A stretch of 64,000 bases of DNA from contig NZ_JAXCIL010000001.1 of the NCBI RefSeq assembly GCF_034387475.1, forward strand, positions 186,001 to 250,000, in the 5' to 3' direction. The notes under the pieces are model-generated. The model was not told where the DNA came from. It searched no databases and saw nothing but the letters and a program-made list of their open reading frames with translations. The translations under genes were made by a program, and so were the position numbers. Shown here one piece after another: positions 32,257 through 43,505 of the stretch (position 1 is its first letter; each line of letters begins with the position of its first letter). The DNA comes from Pseudomonas sp. Teo4 (GTDB taxonomy: Bacteria; Pseudomonadota; Gammaproteobacteria; Pseudomonadales; Pseudomonadaceae).

Positions 32257-32719
32257 TGCGCGTCCTGTTCGTCTGCCTGGGCAACATTTGCCGCTCGCCG
32301 ACCGCCGAAGGGGTGCTGCGCCATCAGCTGCAGGCTGCCGGCTTGGCCGACCAGGTGCAGGTGGCATCGGCCGGCACCGCTGAATGGCATGTCGGCAAGG
32401 CCCCTGACAGCCGCACCTGCAAGGCCGCCCTGGCGCGTGGTTACGACCTGTCGCGCCAGCGTGCCCAGCAGGTCAAACCGGCGCACTTCGCCGAGTACGA
32501 CCTGATTCTGGCCATGGATGAAAGCAACCTGAGCCACCTGCGCGCCATGCGCCGCATACGGCAAAAGGCGAGCTTGACCTGTTCCTGCGTCGCTACGACG
32601 GCGAGTTGGACGAAGTGCCGGACCCTTATTACGGCGGTGCTGACGGGTTCGAGCGTGTGCTGGACCTGATCGAAGCGGCATGCCGCGGGCTGGTCGTGGA
32701 AATCAAGGGGCGGTTATGA
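32256..32719 (+). CDS. Low molecular weight protein-tyrosine phosphatase (frameshift)
   Basis: A 154-residue phosphatase. The catalytic loop is [14 protein letters not shown] (C-x5-R-S) at residues 6-19 and the general acid Asp is in [10 protein letters not shown]. One C is missing near 32552 (CGCCCGC expected), after which [19 protein letters not shown] follows in another frame. ATG overlaps the kdsB stop and its TGA overlaps the murB ATG. In Pseudomonas such genes sit in this envelope operon; the substrate is unknown, perhaps a tyrosine-phosphorylated polysaccharide regulator. Confidence 0.9.
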
Positions 32720-33735
32720 CGGCGAACTGGCAAGAGCAGGTATCGCTCAAGGCCTTCAACACCTTCGGCATCGACGTGAAGGCCCGGTATTTTGCCCAGG
32801 CGCACAGCGATGCTGAAGTGCATGCAGCATTGGCCGAAGCGCAGCAGCGTGACGTGCCGGTGTTCGTGCTGGGCGGCGGCAGTAATCTGCTGCTGACCCG
32901 TGATATCGACGCACTGGTGCTGCACATGGCCAGCCGTGGCCAGCGAGTGTTGCTGGATGATGGCAATCGTGTGGTGGTCGAAGCTGAAGCCGGCGAGCCT
33001 TGGCACCCGTTCGTGCAGTGGACATTGGCGGAGGGCTTCTGTGGTCTTGAGAACCTCAGCCTCATTCCCGGTACCGTGGGCGCGGCGCCGATGCAGAACG
33101 TGGGTGCCTATGGCGTCGAGATCAAGGATGTATTCGCCGGGTTGACCGCGCTGGACCGGGAAACCGGCGAGGTGCGGGATTTCGCCTTGGAAGAATGCGC
33201 CTTTGGCTACCGCGACAGCGTATTCAAGCGCAACCCGGGCCGCTGGTTGATCTTGCGCGTACGCTTTGCCTTGAGTCGCTCGTTGCAGGCTCACCTGGAT
33301 TACGGCCCGGTGCGCCAGCGCTTGTCCGAGCAGGGTATCGAACAGCCGACGGCGCAGGCGATCAGCGATGCCATCTGCAGCATTCGCCGCGAGAAGCTGC
33401 CAGACCCGGCCGAGCTGGGTAATGCCGGGAGCTTCTTCAAGAACCCGGTGGTGCCGGCGGTGGTGGCTGAGCGTATTCGCGCGCGGTATCCGAATGTCGT
33501 GGCTTATCCCCAGGCGGATGGCCAGGTCAAGCTCGCGGCAGGCTGGTTGATCGAGCAGGCGGGCTGGAAAGGCTACCGTGATGGAGATGCCGGGGTGCAT
33601 CGGTTGCAGGCGCTGGTGCTGGTCAACTATGGCCAGGCGAGCGGGGCGCAACTGCATGAACTGGCGCGCCGGATTCAGGCGGATATCCACGAGCGGTTCG
33701 GGGTTGAGCTGGAGATGGAGCCCAACCTTTACTGA
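32716..33735 (+). CDS. murB: UDP-N-acetylenolpyruvoylglucosamine reductase
   Basis: FAD enzyme that makes UDP-MurNAc, second committed step of peptidoglycan precursor synthesis. 339 residues, intact, type I MurB. FAD site [12 protein letters not shown], substrate region [18 protein letters not shown], and the catalytic Ser in [10 protein letters not shown]. Last gene of the exbB-murB run; a large palindrome and a terminator follow. Confidence 0.96.
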   Translation: MTANWQEQVSLKAFNTFGIDVKARYFAQAHSDAEVHAALAEAQQRDVPVFVLGGGSNLLLTRDIDALVLHMASRGQRVLLDDGNRVVVEAEAGEPWHPFVQWTLAEGFCGLENLSLIPGTVGAAPMQNVGAYGVEIKDVFAGLTALDRETGEVRDFALEECAFGYRDSVFKRNPGRWLILRVRFALSRSLQAHLDYGPVRQRLSEQGIEQPTAQAISDAICSIRREKLPDPAELGNAGSFFKNPVVPAVVAERIRARYPNVVAYPQADGQVKLAAGWLIEQAGWKGYRDGDAGVHRLQALVLVNYGQASGAQLHELARRIQADIHERFGVELEMEPNLY

Positions 33736-33768
33736 GGGCTTCCAGGCTTGAGTTTTGAGGTGGTGCGC

Positions 33769-33990
33769 AAATCGCGCGCCCCGCGCGCGCATCGCGAGCA
33801 AGGCTCGCTCCTACGTTTGTTTACGGCCAATAACGCCTGTGACGGGCGCGCGCGACCGCCTTGTTTGTTCGACTCGATATCGCGCCTTGCGCCAAAGCGT
33901 TCGCGCGCATTTCCCACAGGTATAACTGGCCCGAAACAAACGTAGGAGCGAGCCTTGCTCGCGATGCGCCGCGCGGGCGGCGCGCGATTC
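33769..33990. repeat. Large modular palindrome, copy 3
   Basis: GCGAGCAAGGCTCGCTCCTA arms with the GATATC centre in the same orientation as copies 2 and 4. The outermost few bases diverge (ATCGCGCGCC rather than TCGAGCGCC) on both sides, in step with each other. It fills the gap between convergent murB and rne together with the terminator after it. Confidence 0.9.
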
Positions 33991-34023
33991 CATAGGCGCT
34001 GCACATCTCCCGACAGTCAGCCA

Positions 34024-34062
34024 AGAAAAAGCCCCGCCAGTTCGCACTGGCGGGGCTTTTTC
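34024..34062. terminator. Rho-independent terminator (bidirectional)
   Basis: GAAAAAGCCCCGCCAG, loop TTCGCA, CTGGCGGGGCTTTTTC. Perfect stem with A- and T-runs, serving convergent murB and rne. Confidence 0.95.
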
Positions 34063-34077
34063 ATTCACGCGATGGCA

Positions 34078-37000
34078 TCAACCGTGGTGCGGTTTCTGCT
34101 CGTCAGCGGTTTCCAGCGCTGGCTCTTCAGCCGACACTGCCGCTTCCTGCGCAGCCTTGGCCGCAGCTTCGGCTTCGAGGCGGCGGCGACGCACTTCACG
34201 TGGGTCGTTAGGTGCACGGCCGTTTGGCAGCATCACGGTAGCCGCAGTGGCTTCGACCGCAGCTGGCTCGCTAGCCTCAGTTGCTGGCGCTGCCGCCACT
34301 TCGGGCTGGGCTTCAACGGCTGGGGCCTCGACCACTGGCTCGACAACCGGGGCCGCTTCAACAACCACTGGAGCCTGCTCGGCTTCAACGGCTGGTGCTT
34401 CAACGACCGGCGCTTGAGCAGCCACTTCGACAGGTGCTTCGACTACCGCCGCAGGTGCTTCTTCCACGGCAGGCTGTGGTGCGACTTCCACCACTGGCTC
34501 GACGCTGGCTTCGACCGGGGCGGCTGGCTCGCTGACCGGCTGCTCGACCACAGGGGCGATCGACACTTCTTCCGCCTGGGCGCTGACTTCAACCTGCTCG
34601 ACAACCTGGGCGGCTTCGACGGTTTCAGTGGCTACGACTTCAGCGGTAGCGCGTTCGGCTTGCTGGTTGGCCTCGGCTTCGGCAGTGGCGCTGATGTTGC
34701 TGGTAGCGACTGTAGCGGTGACGGCCAGGCCGGCAGCCAGTTCGGCACCCAGCTCAGTGGCCTGGTGCTGTTGTGGCTGCTCTTCGCTGCCTTCTTCTTC
34801 GCCGTCGATCAGCTCACCGTTGGCATTGCGCTGACGCTCGCGACGGTTGCTGCGACGACGCTGACCGCGCGAACGGCGGCGTGGGCGCTCGCCATCTGCA
34901 CCTTCCAGCTCGTCCTGCAGTTGCTCTTCGTTCGGCAGTTGCTCTTCGGCAAGCTCCGCAGTCTGCTCGGTGGCCTCTTCGGCTGCGCGTGGCTGGCGTT
35001 CTTCACGCGGTGGGCGCGGGGCGCGCTCTTCGCGAGGAGCACGCTCTTCGCGTGGGGCACGTTCTTCGCGTGGGGCACGTTCTTCGCGTGGTGCGCGCTC
35101 TTCACGAGGAGCGCGCTCTTCGCGTGGGGCACGTTCTTCACGAGGAGCACGTTCTTCGCGTGGTGCGCGTTCTTCGCGAGGTGCACGTTCTTCACGCGGG
35201 GCGCGCTCTTCGCGAGGTGCACGCTCTTCACGTGCAGCCGAAGCGGTAGGGGTGGCATCCAGCGGTTCGCGCAGCTCGCGTACACGCTCTTCACGGTTGG
35301 CGCGGCGATCTTCGCGTGGCTGGCGTGGTTGGCGCTCTTCGCGTGGGGCGCGTTCTTCGCGTGTGCACGTTCCTCACGTGGCTGGCGCTCTTCACGCGGG
35401 CGCGCTCGGCACGCTCTTCGCGCGGCTTGCGCTCGTCTTCACGACGGCCGTTACGGTTGCGGCTCTGCTGGCGACCGTTGCGACGCTCCTCGTTGCGTTG
35501 AGGGCGCTCGGCAGCTGGCTTCTCGGCGGTGACAGCCGGGGCGGCGACAGGCTCGTCCTTGCCGGCGAACAGGCTGACCAGCGACTTCACCAGGCCTTTG
35601 AACAGGCTTGGCTCCGGTGCGCTTGGCGCCGGGGCAGGGGCAGGCGCTGCGACAGGCTGCTCTTCAGTGCTCGGTACCGGTGCGTTGGCGCGGGCCGGGG
35701 CGGTCTTGACCGCGGCTTCCTGGCGAACCAGGGTGCGGGTGGCGGTCGGCTGCGGCGCTTCTTCGGTTTCGGAGGCGGCGATTTCGTAGCTGGACTGGGT
35801 GCTCAGCACGTCCGGGTTGTCGTCGCGCAGGCGCTGGACTTCGAAGTGCGGCGTTTCCAGATGATCGTTCGGCAGAATGATGATGCGCGCACGGGTACGC
35901 AGTTCGATCTTGGTGATCGAGTTGCGTTTCTCGTTGAGCAGGAAGGCGGCGACCGGGATCGGCACCTGGGCGCGAACCTCGGCGGTACGGTCCTTCAGGG
36001 CTTCTTCTTCGATCAGGCGCAGAATCGCCAGCGACAGCGACTCGACGTCACGGATGATGCCAGTGCCGGAGCAGCGCGGGCAGACGATGCCGCTGCTTTC
36101 GCCCAGCGATGGACGCAGGCGCTGACGGGACATTTCCAGCAGGCCGAAGCGCGAGATGCGGCCAACCTGAACGCGGGCGCGGTCGGCTTCGAGGCACTCA
36201 CGCACGCGCTCTTCGACGGCGCGCTGGTTCTTGGCCGGGGTCATGTCGATGAAGTCGATGACGATCAGGCCGCCGATGTCACGCAGACGCAGTTGGCGGG
36301 CGATTTCCTCAGCCGCTTCCAGGTTGGTCTGCAGGGCGGTTTCCTCGATGTCGCTGCCTTTGGTGGCGCGCGCCGAGTTGATGTCGATGGAGACCAGGGC
36401 TTCGGTCGGGTCGATCACGATCGAACCGCCGGACGGCAGGTCGACGACGCGCTGGAAGGCGGTCTCGATCTGGCTTTCGATCTGGAAGCGGTTGAACAGC
36501 GGAACGCTGTCTTCGTACAGCTTGACCTTGCTGGCGTACTGCGGCATCACCTGGCGGATGAAGGTCAGGGCTTCTTCCTGGGCGTCGATGCTGTCGATCA
36601 GCACTTCGCCGATGTCCTGGCGCAGGTAGTCGCGGATGGCGCGGATGATGACGTTGCTTTCCTGGTAGATCAGGAAAGGCGCGACGCGGTCCTGGGACGC
36701 TTCCTTGATGGCGGTCCACAGCTGCAGCAGGTAGTCGAGGTCCCACTGCATTTCTTCGCTGCTGCGGCCAAGGCCTGCAGTGCGAACGATCAGGCCCATG
36801 TCGCCGGGAACGGTAAGGCCGTTCAGGGCTTCGCGCAGTTCGTTGCGCTCTTCGCCTTCGATGCGACGGGAGATGCCGCCAGCGCGTGGGTTGTTGGGCA
36901 TCAGCACCAGGTAACGGCCAGCCAGGCTGATGAAGGTGGTCAGGGCGGCGCCTTTGTTGCCGCGCTCTTCCTTCTCGACCTGGACGATGACTTCCTGGCC

Positions 37001-37282
37001 TTCGCTCAGGACTTCCTTGATGTTGACGCGGCCTTCAGGGGCTTTCTTGAAGTATTCGCGGGAGATTTCTTTCAGCGGCAGGAAGCCGTGACGTTCGGAG
37101 CCGAAGTCGACGAAGGCGGCTTCGAGGCTGGGCTCGATTCGGGTGATCTTGCCTTTGTAGATGTTGGCCTTTTTCTGCTCGCGAGCCCCGGACTCGATGT
37201 CCAGGTCGTAGAGACGTTGGCCGTCCACCAGGGCTACACGCAACTCTTCGGGTTGAGTCGCGTTAATCAGCATTCTTTTCAT
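34078..37282 (-). CDS. rne: Ribonuclease E (two frameshifts in the disordered tail)
   Basis: The endonuclease that starts most mRNA decay and processes rRNA and tRNA. Restored length is about 1,070 residues. The catalytic half is complete: S1 domain with [18 protein letters not shown], 5' sensor, DNase I-like domain with [20 protein letters not shown] and [11 protein letters not shown], and the zinc-link CPRCSGTG. The C-terminal half is disordered: a basic run, many REERAP-type repeats (about 35010-35230), [18 protein letters not shown] as likely RNA-binding patch, then an Ala/Val/Glu/Pro-rich stretch and a conserved end. One C is missing at about 35400 and another at about 35361 (coding strand), both in the repeat zone. 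Essential, so these are presumably sequence errors. Confidence 0.93.
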
Positions 37283-38062
37283 GTTGTACCGTCGGTTTCC
37301 GGGCTGCCGGAAACGGCGTTCGGCACACACGACTTCTCAATGGTCGGTGCCAAGGTGCGCAAAGGGTGGCGGGGCCACCCCGTGTCTGGCGACGTTCGGC
37401 ACCAGCCGGTTGCCCAGCCTGCCGTTGTCGCGACGACGCGTCCTGTTTGCTGCGGTGTCATGAAGCCTGTGGTATCCGAATCAACCAAGCAGGCCTCGTG
37501 CACTCAGTCAGGAGGAGGAATCAACCTTCAGCCGTGGACGCCCGGGGGCATCTGTTCAGGACCTTATCCGCTCGCCGGCCATTCAGTGGGCCGGTGGCCG
37601 GACGCGGTGCTACACGGTCCGAGGGCTGTGCATCTCCACCCTGCACGTATCCCTGATAATTCGGGTGCTGCCGCGCGCTGAATCCGCAACGGGTTGCATT
37701 TTTCGCCAGCGCATCTACTGGGCTGGCGCCATTCATGTCCGAGGCAGGTATTTCCGAAGCATTCGCCAAACGTTGCGTGGAAGCGACGGGCGGGCAGAGG
37801 TGCAGCGAAAAGAATCGGGTAAGTAGGTGAAACACCGCACTTGTCGTTTTTTTCGGTCTTTCTACACAGCGCTGGTGGCGATTCCAGGCAATTCGGTAAA
37901 CTGGCGAAAACCCCGTCGGACGGCCTCGCGTCCTCGAGAATTGCGTTGGTCAGGGCCGGCGAAGAGCCTGGTGCCGCTGGCCTGCCGCTTTTGGCGGCGT
38001 TCGCGACTATAGCAGTAATGATTAAGTGCTTCAATTCCATAAAAAATTGTTATGATCCCGCC
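37283..38062. promoter_or_regulatory. Divergent rne / rluC intergenic region with rne 5' leader
   Basis: 780 bases without a supported gene. On the rne side it contains two hairpin-forming repeats: CGCCAGC ... GCTGGCG at 37704-37728 and CCGGCC ... GGCCGG near 37575-37600. E. coli rne is autoregulated through a long structured 5' leader, so a similar leader is plausible here (inference). On the rluC side a TATGAT hexamer at about 38051 can serve as -10, giving a very short leader. Confidence 0.5.
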
Positions 38063-39020
38063 ATGACGACCAATACCCCTCCGACTTCCGGCGTTCAGCT
38101 GATCGAAGTCGCGCCGGAGCTTGCCGGCCAACGCATCGACAATTTCCTCATCACAGCCCTCAAGGGCGTGCCCAAGACGCTTGTCTACCGCATCCTGCGC
38201 AAGGGTGAAGTGCGGGTGAACAAGGGCCGGGTCAAGCCTGAGTACAAGATACAGGCCGGTGACATCGTACGGGTGCCGCCTGTCCGTCTGCCCGAGCGCG
38301 ACGAGCCGGCGCCGGTGGCCCAGGGCCTGTTGCAGCGCCTTGAGGCGGCCATCGTCTACGAAGACAAGGCGCTGATCGTGATGAACAAGCCCGCCGGCAT
38401 CGCCGTGCATGGCGGCAGCGGCCTGAGTTTCGGTGTGATCGAGGCGCTGCGTCAGCTGCGCCCGGACGCCAAGGAACTTGAGCTGGTGCACCGCCTGGAC
38501 CGCGACACCTCTGGCCTGCTGATGATTGCCAAGAAGCGCAGCATGTTGCGCCACCTGCACGCCGCATTGCGCGGCGACGGCGTGGACAAGCGCTACATGG
38601 CCTTGGTGCGTGGGCATTGGCCGACCTCGAAGAAACAGGTGAATGCGCCGCTGCAGAAGAAACAACCTGCGCTCTGGTGAGCGCATGGTCGAAGTGGACG
38701 AAGAGGGCAAGGAGGCGCTGACCCTGTTCCGCGTTCTGCGCCGCTTCGGTGAGTTCGCCACCATCGTCGAGGCGCGTCCGATCACCGGGCGCACCCATCA
38801 GATTCGAGTGCACACCTTGCATGCTGGCCACATGATTGCCGGTGACAGCAAGTACGGTGACGAAGACTTCTCCCGTGAGATTCGCGAGCTGGGTGGCAAG
38901 CGTCTGTTCCTGCATGCCTATGCCCTGACCGTGCCGCTGCCGGATGGCGGAGAGCTCAAGCTCGAAGCGCCGGTGGACGAAATGTGGGCGAAAACCATTG
39001 AACGCTTGAGTGCGACCTGA
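38063..39020 (+). CDS. rluC: 23S rRNA pseudouridine synthase RluC (frameshift)
   Basis: Makes pseudouridines in the 955/2504/2580 region of 23S rRNA. About 318 residues: S4 RNA-binding domain ([20 protein letters not shown] ... [20 protein letters not shown]) and RluA-type catalytic domain with the active Asp in [15 protein letters not shown] and the late [13 protein letters not shown] motif. One extra A near 38661 (AAGAACAAC expected) breaks the frame. Position opposite rne is the same as in many gammaproteobacteria. Confidence 0.94.
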
Positions 39021-39023
39021 CCT

Positions 39024-39701
39024 ATGCGACGTAGCTATGAGCTGTTGATCTTCGATTGGGATGGCACTCTGGCCGACTCCATTGGCCGTATCGTCCACTC
39101 CATGAACGCCGCTGCCGAGCGCGCCGGCGAGTCGTCGAGCAGTGACGAGGCTGTGAAGGGATCATCGGCCTGGCGCTCGATGAGGCGATCTCCACGCTCT
39201 ATCCGCATCTGGATCGCGTGCAGGTCGAACGCTTCCGTCAGCATTACGCCGATATCTATGTGGCGCTCGACCAGCAGCCATCACCGCTGTTCGAGGGGGT
39301 GCTGGAGTCGCTGGAGGCATTTCGTGCCGAAGGCTACCGCCTGGCGGTGGACGGGTAAGGCTCGTCGCGGTCTGGACAGGGTGCTCAAGGCCAATGGTTG
39401 GGAGCATTTCTTCGATATTACCCGCGCAGCCGACGAGTCGCGTGGCAAGCCGCACCCGCTGATGCTCGAGCAGATTCTCGGCCACTGCGGTGTTGATGCC
39501 GGGCGTGCGCTGATGGTGGGGGATTCGGCATTCGACCTGCAAATGGCCAGTAATGCCGGCATGCATTCGGTTGCGGTGAGCTATGGCGCCATGTCGCTGC
39601 AGGCGCTGGCCGAGTTTGGCCCGCAAGTGTGCATCGATCATTTTTCTCAGTTGCGCGAGTGGCTGGCTGGTTCCGCGCAGTTTCAATTCCAAGGTAGGTG
39701 A
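39024..39701 (+). CDS. HAD-superfamily hydrolase, phosphoglycolate phosphatase-like (two frameshifts)
   Basis: A cytoplasmic HAD phosphatase of about 226 residues. Motif I is IFDWDGTLADS (nucleophile Asp), a GKARRG motif II/III region and motif IV MVGDSAFDLQMASNAGM. The cap domain (IIGLALDEAISTLYPHLDRV) lies in another frame between breaks near 39160 (one G lost) and 39353 (two bases lost, AVATGKA restored). It is three bases after rluC and followed two bases later by sppA. The substrate is unknown; gph-type activity is a family guess. Confidence 0.88.
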   Translation: MRRSYELLIFDWDGTLADSIGRIVHSMNAAAERAGESSSSDEAVKGSSAWRSMRRSPRSIRIWIACRSNASVSITPISMWRSTSSHHRCSRGCWSRWRHFVPKATAWRWTGKARRGLDRVLKANGWEHFFDITRAADESRGKPHPLMLEQILGHCGVDAGRALMVGDSAFDLQMASNAGMHSVAVSYGAMSLQALAEFGPQVCIDHFSQLREWLAGSAQFQFQGR

Positions 39702-39703
39702 GC

Positions 39704-40687
39704 ATGGCTGACGAATGGAAGGCGCCCGAGCCTGAGAGTGACGGCGAAGAGCGCAAGAGCTGGAAGCTGTTGGAGAAAACCCTGCTGGCAGGTGTCCAGG
39801 AGCAGCGTCGAGCGCGGCGCTGGGGATTTTCTTCAAGCTGCTGACCTTCCTTTATCTGTTCGGCATCCTGTTCCTGTTCACGCCGATGATGGATATGGAA
39901 AAGGCGGCTTCCCGTAGCGCCAGTCATACCGCGCTGGTTGACGTGCGCGGGGTGATTGCCGACCAGGAGGCGGCCAGTGCCGACAACATCGTCAAGAGTC
40001 TGCGTGAGGCGTTCAAGGACGCCAAGACCAAGGCGGTGGTGATGCGCATCAACAGCCCGGGTGGCAGCCCGGTGCAGGCGGGTTATGTGTATGACGAGAT
40101 TCGCCGTTTGCGCGGTGAGTATCCGGGCATCAAGCTTTATGCGGTGATTACCGATCTTGGGGCTTCAGGTGCCTACTACATTGCCAGCGCGGCTGACGAG
40201 ATCTATGCCGACAAGGCCAGCTTGGTGGGCTCTATCGGTGTAACGGCGGCGGGCTACGGCTTCGTTGGCTCGATGGAGAAGCTGGGGGTCGAGCGTCGTA
40301 CCTACACGGCGGGTGAGCACAAGGCCTTCCTGGACCCGTTCTCGCCGAGAAGCCTGAGGAAAGGGCGTTCTGGCAGGGTGTGCTGAATACCACGCATCAG
40401 CAGTTCATCGCGATGGTCAAGCAAGGTCGCGGCGATCGTTTGAAAGACAAGGAACACCCGGAGTTGTTCAGTGGCCTGATCTGGTCGGGCGAGCAGGCCA
40501 AGGCGCTGGGGCTGGTGGATGGATTGGGCAGTGCCAGCTATGTGGCGCGAGAGATTGTAGGCGAGAAAGAGCTGGTGGATTTCACCGTGCAGGATTCGCC
40601 TTTCGACCGTTTCTCCAAGCGCATTGGTGCCAGTGTGGCTGAGCACCTGGCGATGTGGATGGGGTTCAGGGGCCTCAGTTGCGTTGA
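39704..40687 (+). CDS. sppA: Signal peptide peptidase SppA, 36K type (three frameshifts)
   Basis: Membrane serine protease that degrades leftover signal peptides. Restored length about 328 residues, the short form. A cytosolic N-terminus and one membrane helix (FFKLLTFLYLFGILFLFTPM) precede the protease domain with VVMRINSPGGSPVQAG, the nucleophile Ser in ASGAYYIASAADEIYAD and the basic residue in ASLVGSIGV. Breaks near 39823 (G lost), 40352 (G lost) and 40667 (C lost); with the last repaired it ends MGFQGPQLR at 40687. Confidence 0.92.
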
Positions 40688-40716
40688 GTCATCGTCGTGC
40701 GTTTTGCGTTGGTATT

Positions 40717-40942
40717 GAGGTCGAGCGCCGCCCGCGCGGCGCATCGCGAGCAAGGCTCGCTCCTACGTTTGTTTACGGCCAATAACGCCTGTGGCGGGCG
40801 CGCGCGACCGCCTTGTTTGCACGACGCGATATCAAACCATGCTCCAAAGCGTTCGCGCGCATATCTCACAGGAATAACTGGCCCGAAACAAACGTAGGAG
40901 CGAGCCTTGCTCGCGATGCGCCGCGCGGGCGGCGCTCGATCT
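40717..40942. repeat. Large modular palindrome, copy 4
   Basis: GTCGAGCGCCGCCCGCGCGG outer arms, GCGAGCAAGGCTCGCTCCTA inner arms and the GATATC centre in the orientation of copies 2 and 3. It lies between convergent sppA and maf, with no classic terminator in the gap, so it may itself end both transcripts. Confidence 0.9.
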
Positions 40943-40969
40943 CGCAGCCGCTAAAGATGCCAAGCCGGG

Positions 40970-41547
40970 TTAAGGAATCACCACACCCTCTGCGGTCAAC
41001 ATATCCACCAGTCGGATCAACGGCAGCCCAATCAGGCTGGTCGCATCGCACCCATGGGTGCTCTTGAACAGGCTCACGCCCAACCCCTCCGCCTTGAAGC
41101 TGCCCGCGCAGTCGAGCGGCTGTTCCGCTTCCACGTAGCGCTCCACGCGCTCCCGATCCAGTTCTCGCATCGTCACCGTAAACGGCACGCAATCGACCTG
41201 GTATTGCCCTGTGGCGCTGTTCAGTAGCGCCAGGCCGGTCAGGAAGGTTACTTGCTGTCCGCTGGCCTCCAGCAGTTGTGTGCATGCCCGTTCAAAGGTG
41301 TGGGGCTTGCCGAGGATCTGCTCGCCGAGCACTGCCACTTGATCGGAACCGATAATCAGATGGTTCGGGTGGCTGCTCGCCAGTGCCTGTGCTTTCTGTC
41401 GAGCAAGGCGGCGAACCAGCTCGGTGGCGGGCTCGTCATCCAGCCTGCGCTCGTCTATGTCGGGGCTTGCCCAGGTGAAGGGCAGGCGCAGGCGCTCAAG
41501 CAGTTCGCGCCGATAGGGAGAGCTGGAAGCCAGTAACAAGGGCAGCA
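40970..41547 (-). CDS. maf: Maf-like nucleotide pyrophosphatase (YceF type)
   Basis: Hydrolyses modified NTPs such as m7GTP in the YceF subfamily, preventing their use in nucleic acids. 192 residues, intact. N-terminal LLLASSSPYRRELLERL with the phosphate-binding SSS-R, DIDERRLDDEP, and catalytic Asp in IIGSDQVAVLG. The start was set at ATG before LPLLLASSS, as in the family. Divergent from yceD with 94 bases between starts. Confidence 0.93.
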
Positions 41548-41641
41548 TGATAGACTCTGGTCGTTTGAACCGAATTCTAACATGCGAGATGCCGCCGAAT
41601 TTCCTTTGACAGGGGCGGGGGCATCCCAGAATGCTGCGCCT

Positions 41642-42168
41642 ATGTTGAATGACCCGATTCCACCTCACGTTGACCCGCGCAAATTAGCCGATCGTGGCGT
41701 AACCATTACCGGTTCGCTGCAACTCGCTGATTTGGAAAGACTCTGCGACCCGCTTTCCGACGATGTCGGTACGGTGCAGGCGAAGTTCGATTTTGAACGA
41801 GATGAACAGCACGTTGTGGTTATCCACAGCGAACTGGATGTCGAAGTCAAAATGGTTTGCCGCGTTGTCTTGAGCTGGTCACCCTGCCGATCCATAGCGA
41901 ATGTACATACGCTGTGGTGAAGGAGGGTGCGAATACCCAGTCGTTGCCGAAAGGCTATGACGTGCTGGAACTGGGCGAAGATCCTTTGGATCTGCAGGCA
42001 CTGGTCGAGGAGGAGCTTTTGCTTGCCTTGCCAATCGTGCCTGCTCATCATCCGGAAGAATGCCAGCAGCCGGCGGGCGCAGACGAGCCCGAATCGAGCA
42101 AGGACGAGGTATCGCGGTCCAACCCGTTCAGTGTTTTGGCGCAGTTAAAGCGTGACCCAAACGTTTAG
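41642..42168 (+). CDS. yceD: YceD / DUF177 family protein (frameshift)
   Basis: About 175 residues, MLNDPIPPHVDPRKLADRG..., with VCQRCLELV as the CxxC element of the family. It always lies just before rpmF and is linked to 23S rRNA accumulation in plants and E. coli. One A is missing near 41861 (TGCCAGCGT expected), breaking the frame in the middle of the CxxC motif. Start chosen by family length; in-frame upstream codons exist. The stop is 13 bases before rpmF. Confidence 0.9.
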
Positions 42169-42181
42169 GAGTTAATCAATT

Positions 42182-42364
42182 ATGGCTGTTCAGCAGAACA
42201 AAAAATCCCGCTCTGCCCGTGACATGCGCCGTTCCCACGACGCCCTGTCGGAAAACGCGCTGTCGGTAGAGAAAACCACCGGTGAAGTACACCTGCGTCA
42301 CCACGTATCGCCAGAAGGCGTATACCGTGGTCGCAAAGTGATCGACAAGGGCGCTGACGAGTAA
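42182..42364 (+). CDS. rpmF: 50S ribosomal protein L32
   Basis: A 60-residue ribosomal protein, [20 protein letters not shown]..., complete. The Pseudomonas form lacks the zinc-binding Cys pairs seen in other bacteria. Cotranscribed with yceD and plsX, joining ribosome and lipid synthesis. Confidence 0.98.
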
Positions 42365-42367
42365 TCC

Positions 42368-43378
42368 TTGTCCGCTCAGATCATCGCGATCGACGCAATG
42401 GGCGGGGACTTCGGTCCCCGCAGCATTGTCCAGGCAAGCATTGCCTGCCTTTCGGCTACCCCCTCGCTACACCTGACCCTCGTCGGTCAACCCTCCCTCC
42501 TTGAAGAGCTTGTCAGCGGCCTGTCGGCTGCGGATCGCGCGCGCCTGCAAATCGTTGCGGCCAGTGAGGTGATCGGCATGGACGAGCGGCCTTCCCAGGC
42601 GTTAAGGGGCAAGCCGGATTCGTCGATGCGCATCGCCCTCGAATTGGTGCGAGACGGCAAGGCCCAGGCCTGCGTGAGCGCTGGCAACACCGGGGCGCTG
42701 ATGGCGTTGTCGCGCTTCGTGCTCAAGACTTTGCCCGGCATCGATCGGCCAGCCATGGTAGCGGCTATTCCTACCCAGACGGGCTATTGCCAGTTGCTCG
42801 ACCTTGGGGCCAATGTCGACTGCAGTGCCGAGAACCTCTACCAGTTCGCCGTGATGGGTTCGGTGGCGGCTCAAGCCTTGGGCATTCATCGCCCTCGCGT
42901 GGCGCTGCTCAATATCGGCACCGAAGACATCAAGGGCAACCAGCAGGTCAAGCTGGCAGCCACGTTGCTGCAGAACGCCCGGGGCCTGAACTATGTCGGT
43001 TTCGTCGAGGGTGACGGCCTGTACCGTGGTGAGGCGGATGTCGTGGTGTGCGACGGTTTTGTCGGCAATATCCTGCTCAAGTCCAGCGAAGGCCTGGCGA
43101 CCATGATCGGTGCACGCATCGAGAAGCTGTTCAAGGGTGGCGTGTTGTCTCGTGCTGCCGGGGCGATGGCCATGCCGTTGCTCAAGCGCTTGCAGGCCGA
43201 CCTGGCGCCGGCGCGGCATAATGGGGCAAGCTTCCTGGGGTTGCAGGGCATTGTCATCAAGAGCCATGGTTCTGCCGGTGTGCAGGGGTTCCAGAGCGCG
43301 ATTCAGCGTGCGCTGATCGAAATTCAGGAAAACCTCCCGCAGCGGCTGCATGGTCGGCTTGAAGATCTGTTGCCTTAG
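42368..43378 (+). CDS. plsX: Phosphate acyltransferase PlsX
   Basis: Makes acyl-phosphate from acyl-ACP at the start of phospholipid synthesis. 336 residues, intact. [12 protein letters not shown] at the N-terminus, [16 protein letters not shown] and the late [17 protein letters not shown] are family signatures. A TTG start three bases after the rpmF stop is needed to include the conserved N-terminus. Confidence 0.95.
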   Translation: MSAQIIAIDAMGGDFGPRSIVQASIACLSATPSLHLTLVGQPSLLEELVSGLSAADRARLQIVAASEVIGMDERPSQALRGKPDSSMRIALELVRDGKAQACVSAGNTGALMALSRFVLKTLPGIDRPAMVAAIPTQTGYCQLLDLGANVDCSAENLYQFAVMGSVAAQALGIHRPRVALLNIGTEDIKGNQQVKLAATLLQNARGLNYVGFVEGDGLYRGEADVVVCDGFVGNILLKSSEGLATMIGARIEKLFKGGVLSRAAGAMAMPLLKRLQADLAPARHNGASFLGLQGIVIKSHGSAGVQGFQSAIQRALIEIQENLPQRLHGRLEDLLP

Positions 43379-43505
43379 GCATTTCGCCGATGAAGTGCTT
43401 AAATGTGACCGCTTGGTCCGCGTCTCCATCCAAGTTTTCAGATTCCGCGTCTGGCCCAAGGCCTGGCGCACCCTATCCGACGACAAGATCATAAGGGCTT
43501 GTTCA

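Noticed and set aside
35010..35230. Regular short repeats that could suggest a CRISPR array
   Set aside because: Units are 18 bases, in frame, without spacers, and code REERAP repeats of RNase E.
34970..37681. A 903-residue open frame opposite rne
   Set aside because: It is composed of low-complexity Arg/Ser/Gly repeats that mirror the REERAP repeats and third-position GC of rne; rne has complete catalytic motifs on the other strand.
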